IMG/VR virus record: IMGVR_UViG_3300009156_000035
Span: 1 to 55,020 of that record
Reading direction: 5' to 3' (one strand)
Origin: a virus
Length of the DNA stretch: 55,020 bases
Both the position numbers and the translations under genes were made by a program. Shown piece by piece: positions 23,425 through 28,846 of this stretch. The notes beneath the pieces were generated by a model. The model did no database searches, was not told the origin of the DNA, and saw only the letters and a list, made by a program, of their open reading frames with translations. The first letter of the stretch is position 1, and each line of letters opens with the position of its first letter.

Positions 23425-23667
23425 TCAGATCACTCCGCGCGTCGTGTGGCGCTCCGGGTAGTCGAGCTGCGAGTCGAACGGCTCGCGGCGCTTGCTTGCC
23501 GTCAGGAAGTCATCGACCGCCTTCCCGAGCGTCCTCCCGGTCGTGCCGACGTAGGTCACCCCGTCGCGCATGTACGAGTAGAGCTGGACGCCGTCAAGCC
23601 AGCCGCGCTCGTAGGGCGTCAACGCGTCCCAGCCGCCGTGCTTCTTGATCGCCTCCTCCAGCCTCAT
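23425..23667 (-). CDS. Hypothetical protein
   Basis: 80 residues, MRLEEAIKKHGGWDALTPYE at the start. ATG overlaps the previous stop by one base. Mixed helix and strand with GVTYVGTTGRTLGKAVDD. No family recognised. Confidence 0.55.
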   Translation of the reverse strand: MRLEEAIKKHGGWDALTPYERGWLDGVQLYSYMRDGVTYVGTTGRTLGKAVDDFLTASKRREPFDSQLDYPERHTTRGVI

Positions 23668-23984
23668 CAGCCCCTCCTCGCCGTGTGGCTCAGGTCGACG
23701 CCCTCGCCGGTCGCCTCGTTCCAGGCCTCGACCGGCTCGCGCACGGCGGTCTCATGGTCGCCGTCCTGCCAGGTGAAGGTCGCCCCCCGGCCGAGACTGG
23801 GATGGTCGACCTGCTCGTCGCTCAGCTGCGACTCGTTCGTCTTCCAGTAGCGCCCCATCGCGAACGTGGTGTACGCGCTGGACAGCCCCAGCACCAGCTC
23901 ACCCGGCAGCGGCCAGATCTCGTCTGGCGTCTGGTGCAGCTGGCCGTCGAGCGGCCCTCCCTCGAAGCGCGCGTAGTTGCTCAT
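23667..23984 (-). CDS. Small protein with GGPLDGQ motif
   Basis: 105 residues. The N-terminus YARFEGGPLDGQLHQ matches a motif common in short phage and actinobacterial proteins, usually beta-rich. Start overlaps the previous TGA (ATGA). Function unknown. Confidence 0.55.
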   Translation of the reverse strand: MSNYARFEGGPLDGQLHQTPDEIWPLPGELVLGLSSAYTTFAMGRYWKTNESQLSDEQVDHPSLGRGATFTWQDGDHETAVREPVEAWNEATGEGVDLSHTARRG

Positions 23985-24112
23985 CTCTTCGCCCTCCTCA
24001 GAGCCTCCTGGATCTTCTCGTATAGCGCGGCGACCTCTGGGTCGGTCACGCTTGGGTTCTCAAGCGCAGCCAGGATCAGCTCCGCTTGTCGTCTTGTCAG
24101 TCTCACGGTCAT
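23981..24112 (-). CDS. Small helical protein
   Basis: 43 residues from the ATG at 24112: MTVRLTRRQAELILAALENP, then an acidic/basic helix. GAGGCCGGAG precedes the start. Unknown function. Confidence 0.5.
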   Translation of the reverse strand: MTVRLTRRQAELILAALENPSVTDPEVAALYEKIQEALRRAKR

Positions 24113-24123
24113 CTCCGGCCTCC

Positions 24124-24429
24124 TCAGCAGTAGCAGTCCCAGATCGGCCGACGGCAGAGGCCGCAGACCCGGCTGTTCGCCTTCTTGTACGCCTCCCAGG
24201 CCTCCGCGCAGTACAGCCCGGCGAAGCGCCGACCGGCGTGCGGCTTGGCGTGCCACTCCTGGTGGCCGGTGCAGAAGAACTCGTCGCCGTTCTCGTAGCG
24301 CTCGACGGAGGCCTCGGCCTCCTCGCGCGTGGTCGCGTTCGGGAGCGCCGTCCCGCCGTTGTCAGCCCAGAGGAAGCCGGAGTGTGCGCCCCACCATTTG
24401 CCCGTGCTCCCGATCACGACACCGGTCAT
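24124..24429 (-). CDS. Cys/His-rich protein
   Basis: 101 residues. Contains DEFFCTGHQEWHAKPHAGRR and ends VCGLCRRPIWDCYC, so one or two zinc sites are likely. ATG start; three bases separate it from the gene upstream. Function unknown. Confidence 0.55.
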   Translation of the reverse strand: MTGVVIGSTGKWWGAHSGFLWADNGGTALPNATTREEAEASVERYENGDEFFCTGHQEWHAKPHAGRRFAGLYCAEAWEAYKKANSRVCGLCRRPIWDCYC

Positions 24430-24432
24430 GCC

Positions 24433-24618
24433 TCAGCCCTCCCTGCGCATCCAGATGATCTGCCCCTTGGGGATCATGTAGCGCACCGTCTTGTCGTCCT
24501 CCTCGACGTCGAGGTGGATCGACAGCCCGTCGCCGCCGACGACCACCCCGCGCATCTGCCCCAGGCCACCGCCCAGCTGGATGGTGACCTGCTCGTGCTG
24601 CACGTCCTCGTACCTCAT
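24433..24618 (-). CDS. Small beta-barrel-like protein
   Basis: 61 residues. Alternating strands (VTIQLGGGLGQMRGVVVGG, then RYMIPKGQIIWM) recall an LSm-like barrel, but I would not assign it. Starts with ATG overlapping the previous TGA. Confidence 0.5.
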   Translation of the reverse strand: MRYEDVQHEQVTIQLGGGLGQMRGVVVGGDGLSIHLDVEEDDKTVRYMIPKGQIIWMRREG

Positions 24619-25079
24619 GCGGCCCTCCAGTCGTCCATCGTGTAGGTGCCGCCTGCCCGCCGCTCGGCATCGGCAACCGCCTCGTCGATGGTCGAGCCGA
24701 ACGAGTACAGCTCCAGGTGCTCGCCGTCGTCGTTCGTCAGGTCGACCCGAACCCCGACGCCGTCGAGCCGGACGAAGCCGATCCCGGCCACCGCGAAGCG
24801 CGTCCCGAGCACCTCCAGGACATCGCCGACCGAGAGCGAGCGCTCCGCGTAGACGTCGTCGCCGACGAAGACGCCCGAACCCCGGTTCGTCATCGCGTAG
24901 GCGCGGTTGAGCACCGCGTTGGCCCGGTCGCCGGTCACGTCGGAGACGTCGACGTTGAGCGTCACGACGTGCTCCAGCTCGTCGTCGGCCTGGTAGGTCG
25001 ATTCCCCTCCACCGAAGCGCGAGAAGAGATCCTCGGCCCGGTTCAAGAACACCTTGACGTCGACTGTCATCGTGCTCAC
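24615..25079 (-). CDS. Hypothetical protein
   Basis: 154 residues from the GTG at 25079 (GTGA overlap); an in-frame ATG lies nine bases later. Contains LEHVVTLNVDVSDVTGDRA and a C-terminal part with DEAVADAERRAGG. Beta-rich middle. Unknown role. Confidence 0.55.
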   Translation of the reverse strand: MSTMTVDVKVFLNRAEDLFSRFGGGESTYQADDELEHVVTLNVDVSDVTGDRANAVLNRAYAMTNRGSGVFVGDDVYAERSLSVGDVLEVLGTRFAVAGIGFVRLDGVGVRVDLTNDDGEHLELYSFGSTIDEAVADAERRAGGTYTMDDWRAA

Positions 25080-25267
25080 CCCTTCCCCTCGCTTGTCAGC
25101 CCCTCGCGCCGCGCGGTGGTCTCGTACACGCTGACCTCCACGCCCGAGTGGCCGATCCCGGCTTCGATCCTGAGCAAGCGGCCGTCCTCCGTTCGGACGA
25201 CCACTTCAGCCCACCCGACCGAGACGACCGTTGCCCCAATCGCCTCGCCGTTGCTAACCATCGCCAT
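25076..25267 (-). CDS. Small beta protein
   Basis: 63 residues with GGAGGGACCG before the ATG. Strand-rich (GATVVSVGWAEVVVRTEDG). No family recognised. Confidence 0.5.
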   Translation of the reverse strand: MAMVSNGEAIGATVVSVGWAEVVVRTEDGRLLRIEAGIGHSGVEVSVYETTARREGLTSEGKG

Positions 25268-25276
25268 CGGTCCCTC

Positions 25277-25618
25277 CTACCCGTACCGGTCGTAGTCGCG
25301 CTGCTCCAGCTCGCGGTAGAGCTGCTCGCGGAAGTCGCTGCCCGCCTCCGAGATCGCGTGGATCTGGGCGACGTCGTGGTAGCCCTGCTGGTACTCGGCC
25401 TCGTCGCGCCGCGCGAGCTGCGCGTCGACGTCGACCTCGTAGTCGCCGATCGACCCACCGTCGCCACCGCGCGTCCGGCTGAGGCCGGTGTCCGCGTAGC
25501 AGCGATCGTTGTCGTGGAACGCGCCGGTCTGCTTCGACCAGAGGATGTCCGAGCCGACGGCGATCACCTCGCCGCAGCCCTTACAGCGCCCTCGGAACTT
25601 CGCCTGCATCTTGCGCAT
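25277..25618 (-). CDS. Zinc-site protein, paralogue 1
   Basis: 113 residues from the ATG at 25618 (overlaps the previous TGA). AKFRGRCKGCGEVIAVGSDI and TGAFHDNDRC form a C-x2-C plus H/C zinc site. The protein at 26321-26578 has the same arrangement. C-terminal half is helical and acidic, ending YDRYG. Function unknown. Confidence 0.6.
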   Translation of the reverse strand: MRKMQAKFRGRCKGCGEVIAVGSDILWSKQTGAFHDNDRCYADTGLSRTRGGDGGSIGDYEVDVDAQLARRDEAEYQQGYHDVAQIHAISEAGSDFREQLYRELEQRDYDRYG

Positions 25619-25791
25619 CACTCACCTCCGTCGTCAGCCACGATCGTGACGATGTAGCCGCGCTCGGCGGTCATCGGATCGACCCGCCGCGCCTTCACCG
25701 CGCGCCAGCCCTTGTAGACGTACTCGGCGCGGCGCTTCGCGCTCCGCGCGGTGCGCTCGTCCGAGTAGTGGACTTCCTTGCGGCGCTTCAC
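25618..25791 (-). CDS. Small basic protein
   Basis: 57 residues from a GTG at 25791 preceded by GGAGGTGGTGACGA and a TATACT box. Strongly basic first half (RTARSAKRRAEYVYKGWRAV). May bind nucleic acid. Stop overlaps the next ATG. Confidence 0.55.
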   Translation of the reverse strand: MKRRKEVHYSDERTARSAKRRAEYVYKGWRAVKARRVDPMTAERGYIVTIVADDGGE

Positions 25792-25811
25792 TCGTCACCA
25801 CCTCCACCTGC

Positions 25812-25817
25812 AGTATA
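25812..25817 (-). promoter_or_regulatory. TATACT promoter
   Basis: Minus strand ACGTGCTATACTGCAGG, starting right after the TAA of the upstream gene and leading to the gene at 25791. Confidence 0.6.
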
Positions 25818-25823
25818 GCACGT

Positions 25824-26030
25824 TTAGTCCTCGACCACCGTCCAGCGGCCGACCGTGTTGCCGTTGCCGTCGCGCACGTGGAAGGAGTCCCCGGCCCGAA
25901 GCGTCGAGCTGTCGCCCGAGAATCCGAGCGCCGACTCGGCCGCGTCCAGGGACGCCGCGATCGCGCGCTTGACGTCGACGAGATCACTCATCGCGTCATT
26001 CCCCAGTGTCAGTTCGAGCACAAACCTCAT
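25824..26030 (-). CDS. Hypothetical small protein
   Basis: 68 residues, GGAGGTGGCGAG before the ATG. Helical middle, then RAGDSFHVRDGNGNTVGRW, a short hairpin-like end. No family recognised. Confidence 0.55.
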   Translation of the reverse strand: MRFVLELTLGNDAMSDLVDVKRAIAASLDAAESALGFSGDSSTLRAGDSFHVRDGNGNTVGRWTVVED

Positions 26031-26078
26031 CTCGCCACCTCCGTAGCGGTTGGGGGCTGGCCGGAGCCAGCCCGCCGG

Positions 26079-26306
26079 TTAGTCAGTGAGCAGTGCGCGG
26101 AGCGCCCTGTGGGGGCCACCGATCGACTGGAAGTCGATCCCGCGTCGCTGCGCCTCGTGGTACGTCCGCATCATCGCGTCGCTGTCGGCGAGGAACTGCT
26201 CGACCTGCCCGTGCTGCTTGAGCGACTCAGCCATCGCGATGATGCCCGCGTCCTGCTTCAACCGCGCCTCTTCCTCGCGGTAGTGGTTGGCTTCGAGAAC
26301 TGCCAT
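26079..26306 (-). CDS. Hypothetical helical protein
   Basis: 75 residues, AGGAGGTGGCAG before the ATG. Mostly helical (REEEARLKQDAGIIAMAESL). No family recognised. The 48 bases before the next start hold only a ribosome-binding site. Confidence 0.55.
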   Translation of the reverse strand: MAVLEANHYREEEARLKQDAGIIAMAESLKQHGQVEQFLADSDAMMRTYHEAQRRGIDFQSIGGPHRALRALLTD

Positions 26307-26320
26307 CTGCCACCTCCTGG

Positions 26321-26578
26321 CTAGTAGTCGTTCCCGACCTGGACGCCGCGCTCGTAGTCGCGGTCGGCGTAGTACTGCTCGGCGGAGAGACCCGCCATCC
26401 GGTACTCCGCCTGCGTCTCCAGCTCCATCTCCGCGCGCTGCGTGAGGTAGGAGTCGCAGACCTCCTGGTCCGCGTGGAGAGCGCCCGTCGCCCGCGAGTA
26501 GCGGATCGTGTCGCCAGCGTAGAGCTGGCCACCACAGTCGCGACAGCGCCCGTCGTACCTAGCTGTCATGCGCTTCAT
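26321..26578 (-). CDS. Zinc-site protein, paralogue 2
   Basis: 85 residues from the ATG at 26578 (GGGAGGTGGCAC before it). ARYDGRCRDCGGQLYAGDTI and TGALHADQEVCD correspond to the paralogue at 25277-25618. The C-terminus contains DRDYERG. Function unknown. Confidence 0.6.
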   Translation of the reverse strand: MKRMTARYDGRCRDCGGQLYAGDTIRYSRATGALHADQEVCDSYLTQRAEMELETQAEYRMAGLSAEQYYADRDYERGVQVGNDY

Positions 26579-26600
26579 GTGCCACCTCCCTTCCACACAC

Positions 26601-26606
26601 AGTATA
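26601..26606 (-). promoter_or_regulatory. TATACT promoter
   Basis: Minus strand CTAATGCGCTATACTG, then GGAAGGGAGGTGGCAC and the gene at 26578. No -35 consensus. Confidence 0.6.
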
Positions 26607-26626
26607 GCGCATTAGAGGGAGCGCCG

Positions 26627-26818
26627 CTAGTCGACGCTCCCTTCGTTCATGCGCTTCGCGGCAGCCTGGGCCTGGCGGAAGGTCTTGTGGAACGAGACCC
26701 GTCGCGCGCCCTTGCCGCCCTGCTTGTCCTGCGTGTCGATGACGGCGAACTTCTTGCCGTCTCGCTGGCCAGCGGATCCGGATGCACGGAAGCGCCAGCT
26801 CTTCTGCTCGTGCATCAT
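26627..26818 (-). CDS. Small basic protein
   Basis: 63 residues from the ATG at 26818, GGAGGTGGCGAG before it. Lys/Arg/Gln-rich, with KFAVIDTQDKQGGKGARRV and a C-terminal helix FRQAQAAAKRMNEG. May contact DNA; unknown. Confidence 0.55.
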   Translation of the reverse strand: MMHEQKSWRFRASGSAGQRDGKKFAVIDTQDKQGGKGARRVSFHKTFRQAQAAAKRMNEGSVD

Positions 26819-26829
26819 CTCGCCACCTC

Positions 26830-27048
26830 CTAGACGTACTCGACGTTGACCCACTGCTCGACGACGTGCAGCAGGTTGTCACCAGCGGCCGTGGCCTCCT
26901 TGACGAAGTCCCGGATCGCGTCATCACTAGCCCCCGCCCGGCGGAGCGCAGCCTGAACGCGCCCCATCAGAAAGTGGGCGTTGCCATCCGCGCCCATCAG
27001 GGTCACGGTCAAGGTGACGTCGTAGAGAGCAGCCTGTCTGACTGCCAT
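26830..27048 (-). CDS. Hypothetical protein
   Basis: 72 residues from the ATG at 27048; a GTG six bases earlier is an alternative. Beta strand LYDVTLTVTLMGADG then helix AIRDFVKEATAAG. First gene after the TATACT box at 27077. Confidence 0.55.
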   Translation of the reverse strand: MAVRQAALYDVTLTVTLMGADGNAHFLMGRVQAALRRAGASDDAIRDFVKEATAAGDNLLHVVEQWVNVEYV

Positions 27049-27076
27049 CGTCACCACCCCCTTCACCTCCACCCAC

Positions 27077-27082
27077 AGTATA
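27077..27082 (-). promoter_or_regulatory. TATACT promoter
   Basis: Minus strand TATTGCGCTATACTGTGGG, followed by GGTGGAGG. It lies behind the hairpin at 27117-27168, so that hairpin and this box separate the head-protein operon from the small-gene block. Confidence 0.6.
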
Positions 27083-27116
27083 GCGCAATACGCTACAATG
27101 TGGGAGCCGGACAGGC

Positions 27117-27168
27117 GGCGGGAGGGGGGATGTCGCGGCGCTACCAGGGCCGGAGAACCCCTCCCGCC
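27117..27168 (-). terminator. GC-rich stem-loop closing the head-protein operon
   Basis: Perfect 11-bp stem (GGCGGGAGGGG at 27117-27127 with 27158-27168) and a 30-base loop. Same design as 3345-3385. It follows the stop of the 24-residue gene, so it may terminate transcription arriving from the portal side. Confidence 0.5.
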
Positions 27169-27184
27169 TAACAGCCTACTCCTG

Positions 27185-27259
27185 TCAGCGCAGTGCGCGG
27201 AGAATGGCGACGACGAGCAGGATGATCAGCAGGATGATCAGGATCGTGCCGAGCGTCAT
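27185..27259 (-). CDS. 24-residue membrane microprotein, DUF3309-like start
   Basis: MTLGTILIILLIILLVVAIL plus four residues. ATGA overlap with the gene upstream argues that it is translated. The first 18 residues match the N-terminal pattern of DUF3309 membrane peptides, but the protein stops after the helix. Function unknown. Confidence 0.5.
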   Translation of the reverse strand: MTLGTILIILLIILLVVAILRALR

Positions 27260-27441
27260 GGGCGGCGCATCCTCTCCTTGAGCTTCTTCGCGCCCGCCTC
27301 GGCGCGCTCCAGCTCCTCCGGCGTCATCTTCGAGAACGGCTTGCGGTCGCGCACGTCGATCTCGCCCCAGTCGGCCACGTCGCTGGGCTTGTCCGGCGCG
27401 TAGCCCGGCTCGCCCCAGGGCTTGTCCTGGTCCTCACTCAT
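27256..27441 (-). CDS. Small charged protein
   Basis: 61 residues from the ATG at 27441, overlapping the stop of the zeta gene. Acidic N-terminal part with DKPWGEPGYAPDKPSD, basic helix at the end (EAGAKKLKERMRRP). No family; possibly an antitoxin by position next to the zeta kinase, but it has no epsilon-like features. Confidence 0.5.
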   Translation of the reverse strand: MSEDQDKPWGEPGYAPDKPSDVADWGEIDVRDRKPFSKMTPEELERAEAGAKKLKERMRRP

Positions 27442-28822
27442 TCGCCTTCGCCTCCATCTGCGCGTACCGCTTCCGGTCAAGGATCTCAATCGGGCCACCC
27501 GCCACCCGGTGCGCGATCATCCGTCGACCACCCTGGGCGTCGTCGTCGTTGGCCCAGACCTCCCAGTCGCTGGCCATGTCGCGCCACTCCAGGTGCCGCT
27601 GAGTGACGTTCTTGTGCAGGCTGCGGATCGCCGACTCGGAGACCTTACGCCCAGCGCCGCCGTACTCCTTCGCCTCGTCCTCGGTGCGCTTCTTCGCCCG
27701 CTTGATCGCCTCGTCGGTGGGGATGTCCACCATCACGATCTTGGTGCGATAGCCAGCCGCCTCAGCGGCGCGTACCTTGTCCATGAACTTGCCCTCGGGG
27801 TAGCGCTCCGACGGTCCCTGCGCGTCACCCGTGCCGTCGACGACGATCGGGAAGCCCGCCTCTTCGGCGTCCTTCTTGATGCTGGCCGCGATGTAGCTCG
27901 ACTCCTCGTGCGAGAGCATCGCCCAGCGCCAGTCGTTGCTCTTGATCAGGTCCTGCGCCTCATCCGACAGCGGCTTGATCTCGTCCGGATTGACGAGCAC
28001 GTTCCCCTCGCCGACGTCGAGCAGCCCTTCCTTGAACTCGCCGCTGCCGTCCATCTTCGGCTTGCCGACGATCGAACTCTTGCCGGAGGCCGTGCCGCCA
28101 GCCATGAACAGCGCCATCGGCTTCTCCCCGGCGGGCGGCTGGTGGCCCTCTCCGATGAAGAAGGCGCGCGTGGCGGCGTGGAACTCCCGGCGCTCGGGCG
28201 TGTACTCGCCGTTGGGCGCGAAGTTGTGGTGGAACGCCTCCTTGTGGGCGTCCAGCTCAATGGCGAGGAAGGCTTCGTAGCCGTCGGGGAAGTGCTGGTT
28301 CATGGCCTCGACCACGCCGACGGCGTTCAAGTCTTCGAGCGGGATGCCGTGCATCTCCGTGACACCGTTCTCGGTGAGCCAGCCTCGCGCGTCTGAGATC
28401 GCCTCGCGCGGGCGCAGCGCCTTGTAGTAGCCCGCTGAGGCGTCGTCGTCGGCTGGCCCCTTCAGCCAGGCGGGGCGCTTGTGCCCGCGCTCCTCGTCCT
28501 CGCCGGAGGGTGCGCTCGTGTCGTCCTTGCGCCGGAACTCCCCGCCTGCCTCGCTGCCCTTCGGGTGGCGGGGGTGATCGGCCTCGACGAACGCGGCTGC
28601 GGTGATGGAGGCGACGATCCCGACCACCTCGTCCTCGTCACCCTTGAACGGCGTCCAGTAGCCGCGCGAGAGGATCGACTGCACGTAGGCAGGCTCTGAG
28701 ACGGTGCGGCGGCGGGTGTCGACGATGACACCGCGCGTCTGATCGAACGGCGTCTCACCGCTCGGGTCTGGGTCGATCTGCACCAGCACGATGCTGCTGT
28801 TGCGCTCAGCTACGGCCTTCAC
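27434..28822 (-). CDS. Zeta-toxin-like kinase with HPRHP tag
   Basis: 462 residues from the GTG at 28822 (AGGAGGTGG before it). Residues 1-75 are an unassigned N-terminal module; the tag DHPRHPKGSEAGGEF is at about 78-92. The zeta domain follows at about 235-430: Walker A GGTASGKSS near 245, then VNPDEIKPL, AMLSHEESSYIA and VVDGTGDA. Zeta kinases phosphorylate UDP-N-acetylglucosamine and so block cell-wall synthesis, normally held by an epsilon antitoxin; none is recognisable here. A phage could deliver it with the head. ParB-like and ART modules share its tag in the next genes. Confidence 0.8.
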   Translation of the reverse strand: MKAVAERNSSIVLVQIDPDPSGETPFDQTRGVIVDTRRRTVSEPAYVQSILSRGYWTPFKGDEDEVVGIVASITAAAFVEADHPRHPKGSEAGGEFRRKDDTSAPSGEDEERGHKRPAWLKGPADDDASAGYYKALRPREAISDARGWLTENGVTEMHGIPLEDLNAVGVVEAMNQHFPDGYEAFLAIELDAHKEAFHHNFAPNGEYTPERREFHAATRAFFIGEGHQPPAGEKPMALFMAGGTASGKSSIVGKPKMDGSGEFKEGLLDVGEGNVLVNPDEIKPLSDEAQDLIKSNDWRWAMLSHEESSYIAASIKKDAEEAGFPIVVDGTGDAQGPSERYPEGKFMDKVRAAEAAGYRTKIVMVDIPTDEAIKRAKKRTEDEAKEYGGAGRKVSESAIRSLHKNVTQRHLEWRDMASDWEVWANDDDAQGGRRMIAHRVAGGPIEILDRKRYAQMEAKANE

Positions 28823-28846
28823 CGCCACCTCCTCCTTCTATCGAGC

